38,982 nucleotides of DNA, taken from positions 1-38,982 of the forward strand of contig JASKKI010000017.1 of the NCBI GenBank assembly GCA_030154225.1, given 5' to 3'. Source of the stretch: Clostridia bacterium. Its GTDB lineage: Bacteria > Bacillota > Peptococcia > Peptococcales > BICA1-8. Below are positions 8,886 through 16,994 of the stretch, in pieces. The position numbers were made by a program, and so were the translations under genes. Below the pieces are notes generated by a model. The model searched no databases. It saw only the letters and a list, made by a program, of their open reading frames with translations, and was not told where the DNA came from. The stretch's first letter is position 1. Every line of letters begins with the position of its first letter.

Positions 8886-11015
8886 ATGGAAAATTTTAAT
8901 ATTCTTAGGAAAAGTTTAGATGTTGGTGGGCGTAAGCTTACTGTAGAAACAGGACGGTTGGCTAAACAAGCTAGTGGAGCGGTATTTGTGAGATACGGAG
9001 ACACAGCTGTTTTAGCCACTGCTACCGCTTCCAAAGAACCGCGGGAAGGAATTGATTTTTTTCCATTAACCGTTGATTATGAGGAAAGGTTATATGCAGT
9101 AGGAAAAATACCCGGTGGTTTTATTAAAAGAGAAGGACGTCCAAGTGAAAAAGCTATTCTGTCCAGTCGTTTAATTGATAGACCTATTCGACCATTATTT
9201 CCCAAAGGTTATCGTAATGACGTACATCTAGTGGCAACGGTAATGTCCGTCGACCAGGATAATCCACCAGATATAGTAGCAATGATAGGTGCTTCAACTG
9301 CTTTACATATTTCCCATATACCTTTTCAAGGACCTATTGGTGCGGTGGTTATTGGTTTAATTGATAATGAGTTTATAGTTAACCCTACCGTAGAGCAGGC
9401 CGAAAAAAGTCAAATGCACTTGGTGGTTGCAGGAACAAAGGATGCAGTCATGATGGTAGAAGCCGGTGCCAATGAGGTTCCCGAGGAAATTATCTTGGAA
9501 GGGATTATGAAAGGACATAGTGAAATAATAAAGATTGTTAATTTTATTGAAGAATTCCGGCAGGAAGCCCTGGAAAAGGGATTAGCTAGCCCGAAAACAG
9601 AGCCTATCTTAGAAGTAACACCAGTAGAAATTGAAGAACAAGTTAGAATTTATGCTATGGACAAGTTATTAGAAGCTGTTCAAACAAAAGATAAACATGA
9701 ACGGGAAGATAATATAAATGCTGTAAAAGAAGAAACTATCATTCATTTTGAAGAAATTTTTCCCGAACAAACTAAGGAAATAAAAACAGTTCTAGATAAT
9801 TTATTAAAAGAGATAGTACGTAAACTAATAACTGTTGATAAATTACGTCCTGATGGTAGAGCTTTAGACGAAGTCAGACCTATAACCTGTGAAGTAGGAG
9901 TACTTCCCAGAACTCATGGTAGTGGATTATTTACCAGGGGGCAAACCCAAATATTATCTGCAGTTACTTTAGGAGCAATAGGAGAAGAGCAGATAATAGA
10001 TGGTTTAGGTCTTGAAGAATCTAAAAGATACATGCACCATTATAATTTTCCACCATACAGCGTTGGGGAAGCAAGACCTATGCGTGGCCCCGGGCGACGG
10101 GAAATCGGTCATGGAGCTCTGGCTGAGAGAGCATTAGAACCTATGATACCTTCAGAAGAAGAGTTTCCATATACTATTCGTATAGTTTCCGAAGCATTAG
10201 AGTCCAATGGCTCTACTTCTATGGGGAGTGTTTGTGGAAGTACTTTGGCACTGATGGATGCAGGAGTTCCTATCAAAAGGCCCGTCTCTGGAGTGGCAAT
10301 GGGATTAGTTAAACATGGGGAAGATTTCTCTATCCTTACTGACATTCAAGGAATGGAAGATGCTTTAGGAGATATGGACTTTAAAGTAGCAGGAACTGAA
10401 AAAGGAGTAACCGCTATTCAAATGGATATTAAGATAGCTGGTATTTCAAGGGAAATTTTGAAAGAAGCCTTAGAACAAGCTCGTAGGGGTCGCTTACACA
10501 TTATGGGTAAAATGCTAGAGGTGATTACTGAACCCCGTTCCGAATTATCACCTTATGCACCTAGAATTATTACAACAACTGTTGATCCGGATAAAATCAG
10601 AGATATTATTGGACCAGGTGGCAAAACTATCAAAAAGATAATCGAAGAAACAGGAGTTAAAATTGATATTGAAGATGATGGGAAGGTATTCATCGCTTCC
10701 GTTGATGTAAAGGCTGCGGAAAAAGCCTTGAAACTGATTGAAAATTTAACAAAAGAATTGGAAGTAGGACAGATTTATCTAGGTAAAGTTGCCAGGATAA
10801 CTAATTTTGGTGCTTTTGTGGAAGTTTTACCTGGAAAAGAAGGTTTGGTACATATTTCTCAGCTAGCTCTAGAAAGGGTTGAAAAAGTAGAGGATGTAGT
10901 ATCAGTCGGTGATGAAATTATGGTTAAAGTGACAGAAATTGACCGGCAGGGTAGAGTTAATTTATCCCGGAAAGAGTTATTAAAAGAACAGGATAAAAAT
11001 TCTGAAAAGAAATAA
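8886..11015 (+). CDS. pnp: Polyribonucleotide nucleotidyltransferase (PNPase)
   Basis: PNPase degrades RNA 3' to 5' by phosphorolysis. The 709-residue protein has two RNase PH-like domains separated by a helical domain, then a KH domain ([26 protein letters not shown]) and an S1 domain ([22 protein letters not shown]) at the C-terminus. Core motifs [20 protein letters not shown] and [12 protein letters not shown] are intact. ATG 8886 is chosen by comparison with family N-termini, although AGGAGGT (8867-8873) is 12 nt away. An in-frame TTG at 8877 is too close to that site. A TATAAT at 8790-8795 is a possible promoter element. Confidence 0.96.
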   Translation: MENFNILRKSLDVGGRKLTVETGRLAKQASGAVFVRYGDTAVLATATASKEPREGIDFFPLTVDYEERLYAVGKIPGGFIKREGRPSEKAILSSRLIDRPIRPLFPKGYRNDVHLVATVMSVDQDNPPDIVAMIGASTALHISHIPFQGPIGAVVIGLIDNEFIVNPTVEQAEKSQMHLVVAGTKDAVMMVEAGANEVPEEIILEGIMKGHSEIIKIVNFIEEFRQEALEKGLASPKTEPILEVTPVEIEEQVRIYAMDKLLEAVQTKDKHEREDNINAVKEETIIHFEEIFPEQTKEIKTVLDNLLKEIVRKLITVDKLRPDGRALDEVRPITCEVGVLPRTHGSGLFTRGQTQILSAVTLGAIGEEQIIDGLGLEESKRYMHHYNFPPYSVGEARPMRGPGRREIGHGALAERALEPMIPSEEEFPYTIRIVSEALESNGSTSMGSVCGSTLALMDAGVPIKRPVSGVAMGLVKHGEDFSILTDIQGMEDALGDMDFKVAGTEKGVTAIQMDIKIAGISREILKEALEQARRGRLHIMGKMLEVITEPRSELSPYAPRIITTTVDPDKIRDIIGPGGKTIKKIIEETGVKIDIEDDGKVFIASVDVKAAEKALKLIENLTKELEVGQIYLGKVARITNFGAFVEVLPGKEGLVHISQLALERVEKVEDVVSVGDEIMVKVTEIDRQGRVNLSRKELLKEQDKNSEKK

Positions 11016-11043
11016 GCCGAATAAATTTTCGGTTTATTTTTTT
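11011..11043 (+). terminator. Intrinsic terminator of pnp
   Basis: AAGCCGAA (11014-11021) pairs with TTCGGTTT (11028-11035), and the stem can be extended by three A-T pairs at its base. A long T-run follows (11037-11043). The stem begins within the pnp stop codon. Confidence 0.85.
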
Positions 11044-11045
11044 AC

Positions 11046-11159
11046 TTTTCAAGAAACAGAAACCATGAGGTAAGATGTAAGAAAAATTTGAACTGTGAGA
11101 CGCCAATAGTTACGAAGTAGTCTTAACTAGCCACTAAAACGGGTGTAGCCCGTTTTTTT
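11046..11159 (+). other. Short spacer segment ending in a second intrinsic terminator
   Basis: A strong terminator (AAAACGGG at 11136-11143, CCCGTTTT at 11149-11156, then T's) lies only about 90 nt after the pnp terminator with no gene between. The segment includes a weaker hairpin, TAGTTA...TAACTA, in about 11106-11130. It may be a back-up terminator or mark the end of a small untranslated RNA; no clear promoter was found inside it. Confidence 0.45.
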
Positions 11160-11185
11160 AATGTTTATCAACTTAATAAAGGTAT

Positions 11186-11214
11186 GAATATACTTTTATT
11201 TTATTACATAAGTA
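11186..11214 (+). promoter_or_regulatory. Sigma-E-like promoter before the YlxY-type gene
   Basis: GAATATA at 11186-11192 and CATAAGTA at 11207-11214 are separated by 14 nt. This resembles the mother-cell sigma-E consensus (ATATT-like -35, CATA-x-x-x-T -10). It stands 28 nt before the ATG of a YlxY-type sporulation-associated deacetylase. The match is partial. Confidence 0.4.
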
Positions 11215-11242
11215 TAGTGATAAAAGACTTGGAGGAGATGAG

Positions 11243-11959
11243 ATGAAAATTATCTTTTTACGAAAAAAAAATCTATTTTTTACCATTATCGCTCTGATAT
11301 TATTAATAGTGTTCCTTCTACTTGTTTATAGATTTTTCTATTCTAATACAGTTCCTACTATACAAATGGATCCTATTTACCAAGGTAAAACGGACCAACC
11401 CTGTGTTTCTTTAACCATAAATGTAGATTGGGGTGAGGATGTTATTCCCCAAATGTTAGATGTTCTGGAAAGTAAAAATGTAAAAGCTACTTTTTTTATC
11501 ACAGGTAGATTTGCTAATAAGTTTCCAGAAATAGTAAAAAAAATAAGTGATCTAGATCATGAAATCGGTAATCATGGGTATTCTCATCCCCACCCCGATC
11601 GAATCTCCGTACAAGAGAATTTGAAAGAAATTCAAAAAACGCATGAAATATTACAAAAAATAACTAATAAAAATATATTTTTGTTTGCTCCTCCTTATGG
11701 TGAAAGAGGGTCTAATTGTTTGAAAGCAGCTCAAGAAGCAGGTTATAAAACAATTCTCTGGACTGCAGATACAATTGATTGGCAGGAACCCCCTCCTTCT
11801 GTAAATACTATAGTTAGTAGAGTAACTGGGAAGAAATTAACTAATGGTACAATAATTCTTATGCATCCTAAACCCCATACTTTGAAAGCTTTACCTGTAA
11901 TTATAGATGTTATTAAAGCTAAAGGTTATCAAATCAGGAAAGTTTCAGAAATAATCTAA
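11243..11959 (+). CDS. ylxY: YlxY-type polysaccharide deacetylase-fold protein
   Basis: This 238-residue protein has one N-terminal membrane segment (about 11-33) and an extracytoplasmic NodB-type domain. The metal-binding histidines in NHGYSH (H111, H115), a PPYG motif (150-153) and a late histidine (H208) are present. The usual catalytic TFDDG motif is replaced by TINVDWGED (58-66), where N60 and V61 stand at the aspartate pair. Similar replacements occur in the YlxY sporulation family, so activity may be lost or altered. Position between pnp and the M16 peptidase matches Bacillus ylxY. Start: ATG 11243, 7 nt after GGAGG. Confidence 0.82.
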   Translation: MKIIFLRKKNLFFTIIALILLIVFLLLVYRFFYSNTVPTIQMDPIYQGKTDQPCVSLTINVDWGEDVIPQMLDVLESKNVKATFFITGRFANKFPEIVKKISDLDHEIGNHGYSHPHPDRISVQENLKEIQKTHEILQKITNKNIFLFAPPYGERGSNCLKAAQEAGYKTILWTADTIDWQEPPPSVNTIVSRVTGKKLTNGTIILMHPKPHTLKALPVIIDVIKAKGYQIRKVSEII

Positions 11960-11965
11960 ATTTAA

Positions 11966-11996
11966 AAACCAAGCTAGGCTTGGTTTCATTTCTTTT
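11966..11996 (+). terminator. Terminator-like hairpin after ylxY
   Basis: AAACCAAGC (11966-11974) and GCTTGGTTT (11978-11986) form a 9-bp stem with a 3-nt loop. The following T tract is broken (TTTCATTTCTTTT), so termination may be partial. Confidence 0.65.
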
Positions 11997-12060
11997 CACA
12001 TAAACTTTTTCCTAAAGGTCATACTATTTAAAGCTTAGTATTACATAAAGGAGATTGTTT

Positions 12061-13194
12061 ATGAGGCAGAAAATTCTTTTTACGATAACTTTATTTTTTC
12101 TTTTAAGTTTTACTAAACCTCTCCTAGCAGGTGAACCTCAAATCAGTGCCCAATCAGCTATACTTGTTGATGGGGATACTGGAGCAATACTTTATAGTAG
12201 AAATCCTAACCAGCAAAGACCTCCCGCTAGTTTAACTAAAATTTTAACAACAATATTAGCTATAGAAAAAGGTAATTTAGAAGATGTTGTCGAAATTTCT
12301 AAAAGAGCAGCTCAAACAGGAGAGGCCAGGCTCAATTTACTTGCCGGTGAAAAAATTACATTAGAAAATTTATTATATGGGGCTTTACTAAAATCTGGCA
12401 ATGATGCTTGTGTTGCTATTGCAGAAAACGTCTCGCCTACTGTAGAAGAATTTGTAGCTTTAATGAACTTAAAAGCACAGCTTCTAGGTTGTTATAATAC
12501 TCATTTTGAAAATACTAATGGATTACCGGCCAAAAATCATTATAGTACCGCTCTAGATCTGGCTTTAATTGCCAGGTATGCCCTAGAAAACCCAACCTTT
12601 ACAAAAATAGTTTCAACTCCTGTTTATACTGTGAATTGGGAAGAAAGTGGGAGAAAAAAAAAGCTTAAGAATACTAACCGATTATTAACAACTTATCCTG
12701 GAGCAACAGGTATAAAAACCGGTACTACCATCAAAGCTGGCCAGTGTTTGGTGGCCTCGGCAACAAGGGAAAATAGAAACCTAATTGCTGTAATTTTAAA
12801 AAGTAACAACCGGTTTTATGATGCAAAAGTACTTTTAGATTACGGGTTTGCCAATTTTAGAAACATAGATATCATTGGACAAAATAAAATAATTAAACAT
12901 AATTTAGGTAATAAAGAGCTGGTTTTAATTACCGGAAAACCTCTGACAATTACTGTTAACAACACGGAAAAGTTAAATATAACCCAAGAAGTAGAAGTAG
13001 ATACTTCCTTATTGAATAAATCAATAAAGAAACATCAATTTATGGGTTATATTACATATTTCAATAATGGTTTAGAAATAGGAAAGGTACCTCTTTTATC
13101 AGTTCAAGGAGTAACGGTAAAAGAAAAAGGATATCTAAACTTTAAGAATATCTGGCAGCAACTAAAGGGGAAATCAACAGGAAAAGCGAATTAA
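12061..13194 (+). CDS. D-alanyl-D-alanine carboxypeptidase (DacF-like low-molecular-weight PBP)
   Basis: This enzyme trims the terminal D-alanine from peptidoglycan peptides at the outer face of the membrane. The 377-residue protein has an N-terminal signal sequence (about 1-23, ending LLAG). The three serine-peptidase S11 motifs are ASLTK (S57, K60), SGN (112-114) and KTG (219-221), followed by a C-terminal beta domain. ATG 12061 is used, 7 nt after AAAGGAG at 12047-12053, rather than the upstream TTG. It resembles dacF/dacB; the exact paralogue cannot be fixed from sequence alone. The sporulation-gene neighbourhood makes a role in cortex or cell-wall modification plausible. Confidence 0.9.
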   Translation: MRQKILFTITLFFLLSFTKPLLAGEPQISAQSAILVDGDTGAILYSRNPNQQRPPASLTKILTTILAIEKGNLEDVVEISKRAAQTGEARLNLLAGEKITLENLLYGALLKSGNDACVAIAENVSPTVEEFVALMNLKAQLLGCYNTHFENTNGLPAKNHYSTALDLALIARYALENPTFTKIVSTPVYTVNWEESGRKKKLKNTNRLLTTYPGATGIKTGTTIKAGQCLVASATRENRNLIAVILKSNNRFYDAKVLLDYGFANFRNIDIIGQNKIIKHNLGNKELVLITGKPLTITVNNTEKLNITQEVEVDTSLLNKSIKKHQFMGYITYFNNGLEIGKVPLLSVQGVTVKEKGYLNFKNIWQQLKGKSTGKAN

Positions 13195-13219
13195 TAGGGT
13201 TTTAAAAGGGGGTAGGAAA

Positions 13220-14491
13220 ATGGATTTGACACAATATAAAAAAAGTATATTAAGTAATGGAGTAAGAGTTGTTTCAGAAAATATACCTTATGTAAGATCA
13301 GTGGCAGTTGGTATTTGGGTTGGAGCAGGATCACGGTTTGAAAGTGATGAGTATAGTGGGATTTCTCATTTTTTAGAGCATTTATTTTTTAAAGGGACTG
13401 AAAAAAGAACTGCTAAAGATATAGCAGAAAGCCTGGATGCTGTGGGAGGGCAGCTTAATGCTTTTACGACTAAAGAATATACCTGTTATTATGCAAAAGT
13501 ACTGGATGAACACCTGGACTTAGCCTTAGATGTTTTGGCAGATATGTTTTATAATAGTAAATTTAATGAAAAAGATATAGCTAAGGAAAGGGAAGTAATC
13601 ATTGAAGAAATAAAAATGTATGAGGATACTCCTGATGAACTTATTCATGATGTTTTCTCACAGACAATCTGGGCAGGACACCCCCTGGGTAGGCCTGTAC
13701 TAGGAAGTGAAGAAACTATAAGTACTTTTACCAGGGATGATTTTATTAAATTTATAAATACCCATTATGTTCCCGATAATATAGTCATTGCCTTGGCTGG
13801 AAAGATTGAACATGAAAAAGTTGTCAATTCTTTAGAACAATTATTTGGTAAAGCAGAGAAAGGTCCTGTAGAAAAATATCCCTTTCCGCCAATTAATCAC
13901 GCTGATGTACAAAATGTTTATCGGGATATAGGGCAAGTTCAAATTTGCCTGGGTTCTCCTGGACTCCCTCAGGAGCATCCAAAGATTTATCCGTTATATA
14001 TTTTAAACAGTATTATAGGAGGGGGATTAAGTTCCCGCCTGGTGCAGGAAGTTAGGGAAGAAAGAGGTCTTGCCTATTCAGTCTATTCCTATCATTCCTC
14101 TTTTTCTGATGCTGGATTATTTACTTTTTATGCTGGTACGAGACCGGATAATTATGAGCAGGTAATTCAATTAATTCTTAAAGAATCTATGAAGATTTCC
14201 AAAGAAGGTATTTCTGATAAAGAATTAAAAAAAGCTAAAGAACAATTGAAAGGCAGCTTATACTTGGGTTTAGAAAGTGTAGGTAGTAGAATGACAAGAA
14301 TAGGAAGGTCTGAGCTTTCCTTAAACAGGTTGATTACTCCTGAAGAAGTAGTAGCGAACATTGATAAAGTAACTTCTGAAGAAGTGCAGGAATTAGCAAA
14401 AACTATTTTTAACCCTGAGAAATTTACCATTACTACCATTGGTCCTATTAAAAATATACGTCAAAAAGAATATTTTTTGAATGGAGTATGA
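13220..14491 (+). CDS. mlpA: M16 family zinc peptidase (MlpA/YmxG type)
   Basis: This is a 423-residue pitrilysin-family protein with the inverted zinc motif HFLEH (H50, E53, H54) and a downstream glutamate-rich segment EREVIIEEIKMYED that supplies the third ligand. The second half carries the family's inactive-like domain, with GGLSSRLVQEVREERGLAYSVYS. No signal peptide or membrane segment is visible, so it is probably cytoplasmic. The Bacillus homologue next to pnp-ylxY is called mlpA (ymxG). ATG 13220 follows AAGGGGGT. Its natural substrate is not known from sequence. Confidence 0.9.
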   Translation: MDLTQYKKSILSNGVRVVSENIPYVRSVAVGIWVGAGSRFESDEYSGISHFLEHLFFKGTEKRTAKDIAESLDAVGGQLNAFTTKEYTCYYAKVLDEHLDLALDVLADMFYNSKFNEKDIAKEREVIIEEIKMYEDTPDELIHDVFSQTIWAGHPLGRPVLGSEETISTFTRDDFIKFINTHYVPDNIVIALAGKIEHEKVVNSLEQLFGKAEKGPVEKYPFPPINHADVQNVYRDIGQVQICLGSPGLPQEHPKIYPLYILNSIIGGGLSSRLVQEVREERGLAYSVYSYHSSFSDAGLFTFYAGTRPDNYEQVIQLILKESMKISKEGISDKELKKAKEQLKGSLYLGLESVGSRMTRIGRSELSLNRLITPEEVVANIDKVTSEEVQELAKTIFNPEKFTITTIGPIKNIRQKEYFLNGV

Positions 14492-14495
14492 TAAG

Positions 14496-14864
14496 GTGGA
14501 TAGATTAGAAAAAATTTTTGAATTACAAAAAAAATTAGATACTAAAATTATTCAAGAACGTAATGTTAATTTTGACCTGGATACCTGGATTCAAAAAGAA
14601 ATACTAGCTATTATTTCTGAATTAGCAGAAGTATTAGATGAAACCAATTTTAAATGGTGGAAAAATTCCATGGAAATTGACAATCAAGCCTTGAAAGAGG
14701 AAATCATTGATGTTTTTCATTTCTTTATAAGCTTATGTATAAAAGTAGGTATTTCCCCCCAGGATCTTTATGAGGCCTATATACATAAAAACAAGGAAAA
14801 CCTGTTCCGCCAGGATGGTTTATCGAATAAAGCAGGTTATTCCTTAAAGGAAACGGCAAAATAA
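14496..14864 (+). CDS. All-alpha (dimeric, MazG-superfamily) dUTPase
   Basis: The protein (about 122 residues) is all helical, with an E-rich motif ELAEVLDE followed by NFKWWK, and then EEIIDVFHFFISLCIKVG and YIHKNKENLFRQ. These match the dimeric dUTPase_2/MazG-type nucleoside triphosphate pyrophosphohydrolases, which hydrolyse dUTP with Mg2+ held by acidic residues. The GTG at 14496 is preferred because GGAG at 14483-14486 is suitably spaced and the family starts near LEKIFELQKKLD. An alternative ATG at 14481 overlaps the mlpA stop. It is probably translated together with mlpA. Confidence 0.75.
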   Translation: MDRLEKIFELQKKLDTKIIQERNVNFDLDTWIQKEILAIISELAEVLDETNFKWWKNSMEIDNQALKEEIIDVFHFFISLCIKVGISPQDLYEAYIHKNKENLFRQDGLSNKAGYSLKETAK

Positions 14865-14969
14865 TAAAAAATTGTAGTTATTATATCAAAATGTTATTCA
14901 CCTAGTACTTAATTATTACTAGTAAAATTTTTACTAAATCAATTCAGTGCCAGGGAAGAAATCTCTATA

Positions 14970-14997
14970 AAGTCGTCCACAGGACGACTTTTTTTTG
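14970..14997 (+). terminator. Strong intrinsic terminator after the dUTPase gene
   Basis: AAGTCGTCC (14970-14978) and GGACGACTT (14982-14990) form a perfect 9-bp stem with an ACA loop, followed by a run of T's to 14996. It ends the ylxY/carboxypeptidase/mlpA/dUTPase group. Confidence 0.9.
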
Positions 14998-15044
14998 GCA
15001 TATAGTACCAGTTATCATCATACAGATATAAAGAGGTGAAAGAC

Positions 15045-15362
15045 ATGCTTAAGATTTTTATTTTATTTGTTTTTTTCCTATTGTTTATTTTTGCAGTTAA
15101 GACAAAGATCTTTCTAAATCGGCAAAGACAAAAAGATCTACCGGAGATAACTAATAGCCCCGTATCCCAGGCTTTGACCCAATTGTTAGGAGTAGCAGGG
15201 GGTATATATTTATCTTTAGTAATGCTTGCCGCATTTTTAGGAATTGAAGTACCGGAAAAGGTTTTCTTTATTAATTTGGTTATCGATCCTCTTGCCTTGT
15301 TTTCCTTGGTAATTACTTTATTACAACCTCTATTTATAAAGGCTTTACAAAAATTTTATTAA
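15045..15362 (+). CDS. Small membrane protein of unknown function (105 aa)
   Basis: I do not recognise this protein. Hydrophobic stretches at about 2-20, 45-70 and 78-95 predict three membrane helices, with a short basic loop (KTKIFLNRQRQKDL) after the first. ATG 15045 is preferred over a GTG at 15036 because GAGGTG (15033-15038) sits 6 nt upstream. It ends only 20 nt before the YmxH-type gene, so the two are probably co-transcribed. Confidence 0.7.
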   Translation: MLKIFILFVFFLLFIFAVKTKIFLNRQRQKDLPEITNSPVSQALTQLLGVAGGIYLSLVMLAAFLGIEVPEKVFFINLVIDPLALFSLVITLLQPLFIKALQKFY

Positions 15363-15382
15363 TGGATTTTTGGAGGGAAGCT

Positions 15383-15652
15383 ATGCGTTTAAGTGAGTTA
15401 ATTGGTAAACACATTGTAAATATATATGATGGTGCTAGATTGGGAACTGTTGCTGAATCCGATTTAGTTATTCATACTGAAACCGGTGAAATAGATTCCA
15501 TAATATTACCTAACAGGGGAAATATTCTAAGTATTTGGATGGATAAACCAAGTTTAACAATACCCTGGGAAGCGGTAAAAAAAATTGGTAAAGAAGTGAT
15601 TATTGTGGATTTAGACCAAAGTCATATGAGATTAAAAAGATTTTCTTACTAG
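15383..15652 (+). CDS. ymxH: YlmC/YmxH family PRC-barrel sporulation protein
   Basis: This 89-residue protein begins MRLSELIGKHIVNIYDGARLG and contains DLVIHTETGEIDSIILP and IPWEAVKKIGKEVIIVDL. These are the hallmarks of the YlmC/YmxH group of small PRC-barrel proteins found in endospore formers. The molecular role is not established. ATG 15383 is chosen because GGAGGG at 15372-15377 is just upstream; an earlier ATG at 15362 would lack a binding site. Position between mlpA and the dpa/dap genes equals that of Bacillus ymxH. Confidence 0.88.
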   Translation: MRLSELIGKHIVNIYDGARLGTVAESDLVIHTETGEIDSIILPNRGNILSIWMDKPSLTIPWEAVKKIGKEVIIVDLDQSHMRLKRFSY

Positions 15653-15682
15653 TATAAATAAGTATTATTATACTGGCAACTA

Positions 15683-15711
15683 TTGACACTAAATTTAGCC
15701 CATGATATAAT
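15683..15711 (+). promoter_or_regulatory. Consensus sigma-A promoter of the dap/dpa operon
   Basis: Perfect TTGACA (15683-15688) and perfect TATAAT (15706-15711) are separated by 17 nt, with an extended TG at 15703-15704. Transcription would begin near 15718 and include the entire lysine riboswitch. A full-consensus promoter fits a gene whose output is limited by attenuation. Confidence 0.9.
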
Positions 15712-15745
15712 TACAAAAAATTAAATATTACCTCATCTCTCCGGA

Positions 15746-15929
15746 GGTGGGGTAGAGGCGCGAAAATCATAAGTATTACTAGGGAGATAAGGGAATTTAT
15801 GATCTAGTAAAAAAGGGATCTTCGCCGAAGTCTAATAGTTTCCCTAAATTATTAGGCTGGGGCTGCACTGAATAAGTGCAGAACTGTCATCTATAGCTAC
15901 CCAGGTTATAGATGGAGTGCTATCTCATT
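15746..15929 (+). ncRNA. Lysine riboswitch (L box) aptamer
   Basis: The region contains the conserved L-box blocks in order: GTAGAGGCGCGAA (15752-15764), AAGTATTACTAGGGAGA, AAGGGATCTTCGCCGAAG, GGCTGGGGCTGCACTGAATAA and the closing GTGCTATCTC. P1 forms between 15746-15755 and 15920-15929 (10 pairs including G-U). The aptamer binds lysine. It is followed by a terminator and then dapB, so excess lysine should switch off the downstream diaminopimelate genes. Identification rests on matching the known motif order. Confidence 0.95.
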
Positions 15930-15943
15930 GGAGAATGGGGATA

Positions 15944-15997
15944 TCTTTCTTTGGCCTTTTTACAACCAAAGGGATATTTTTCCCTTTGGTTTTTTTG
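15944..15997 (+). terminator. Riboswitch-controlled terminator with competing antiterminator
   Basis: AACCAAAGGGA (15964-15974) pairs with TCCCTTTGGTT (15981-15991), followed by T's, forming the terminator. The 5' arm can instead pair with ATATC...CTTTGG at about 15940-15955, which is a plausible antiterminator. In lysine-type riboswitches ligand binding favours the terminator. The antiterminator is my inference; the terminator is clear. Confidence 0.85.
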
Positions 15998-16041
15998 TAT
16001 AAAAAAGATCGTGTTTCTAAATGAAGGAGGACAACAAATCT

Positions 16042-16839
16042 ATGGACAAAATAAAAGTAGGAGTTATGGGTGCCTGTGGAAAAATGGGGCGGGAAATATG
16101 TAAAAGCGTTTTAGATGACCCTGATTTAGAACTAACTGCTGCCATTGATGTAGTTAATCAAGGATTTGATGTTGGAATATTAATAGGTAGGCCGGCTTGT
16201 GGAGTTACTATCGAAACAAATTTGAATAATCTTTTAACAAATAAGATCCTCGATGTTTTAATCGATTTTACAAATGCACAAGCGTTATTAAACAATATAC
16301 CTAGAGTTATTGAAAATGGAATAAATGTTGTAATTGGTACTACAGGTTTAACTACCGATGAAATTAGAAATATAAAATTTTTGGCAGAAAAAAACGATGT
16401 TGGTGCATTTATAGCCCCCAATTTTGCAATAGGTGCCGTTTTAATGATGAAATTTGCCAGAGAAGCTGCCCAGTATTTTCCCTATGTAGAGGTAATAGAA
16501 AAACATCATGATCAGAAATTGGACGCACCTTCGGGTACAGCTATAAAAACCATGGAGGAAATTGCCAAGACAAGAAAACCAATGAAACAGGGTAATCCAA
16601 ATGAATATGAGAAAATTCCAGGAGCTAGAGGAGGGGATTTTCAAGGAATAAAAGTTCACAGTATGCGTTTACCAGGTTTAATTGCCCATCAAGAGGTAAT
16701 ATTTGGAGGAGTTGGTCAAATACTTACTATCAGGCATGATTCTTTATCCAGAGACTCTTTTATGCCAGGAATAATGCTAGCCGCCAAAAAAGTTAAAAAC
16801 TGGAAGGGATTGGTTTATGGCCTGGAGAATATTTTATGA
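16042..16839 (+). CDS. dapB: 4-hydroxy-tetrahydrodipicolinate reductase
   Basis: DapB reduces the DapA product with NAD(P)H in the diaminopimelate/lysine pathway. The 265-residue protein shows the Rossmann motif GACGKMG (10-16) and the catalytic segment EKHHDQKLDAPSGTA (from residue 153, H155/H156, K159). ATG 16042 is chosen: AAGGAGGA at 16024-16031 is upstream and MDKIKVGVMG is a normal start, whereas the ATG at 16021 precedes that site. It is the first gene behind the lysine riboswitch. Confidence 0.95.
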   Translation: MDKIKVGVMGACGKMGREICKSVLDDPDLELTAAIDVVNQGFDVGILIGRPACGVTIETNLNNLLTNKILDVLIDFTNAQALLNNIPRVIENGINVVIGTTGLTTDEIRNIKFLAEKNDVGAFIAPNFAIGAVLMMKFAREAAQYFPYVEVIEKHHDQKLDAPSGTAIKTMEEIAKTRKPMKQGNPNEYEKIPGARGGDFQGIKVHSMRLPGLIAHQEVIFGGVGQILTIRHDSLSRDSFMPGIMLAAKKVKNWKGLVYGLENIL

Positions 16840-16936
16840 AAGGTTCCGATAATTTTATAAAAATTTTACCATTGCTTTTCAGGTTTAAAAAATAGGTTTA
16901 GCATCTTTTATAAAAATTTTCTTTTTTAAAACTTGC

Positions 16937-16963
16937 ACTTAATTTCTCCCTATTTCATATACT
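16937..16963 (+). promoter_or_regulatory. Sigma-K/sigma-E-like promoter before dpaA
   Basis: GCAC at 16935-16938 and CATATACT at 16956-16963 are separated by 17 nt. This resembles the late mother-cell pattern (AC ... CATA-N-N-N-T). In Bacillus subtilis the homologous spoVF operon is transcribed from a sigma-K promoter. The 155-nt gap after dapB gives room for an independent start. The match is partial and functional use is inferred. Confidence 0.45.
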
Positions 16964-16994
16964 GGCTGTAGCTAAGAGGTAGGGAGGTTTGAAA

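Noticed and set aside
11046-11159. T-box leader or known riboswitch between pnp and ylxY
   Set aside because: No T-box TGGNACC core, S-box, L-box or other recognised core is present, and the downstream gene is not a typical target.
15912-16103. Open frame over the riboswitch terminator and the start of dapB
   Set aside because: It covers the lysine riboswitch expression platform and a different frame of dapB; the RNA structure explains the sequence better.
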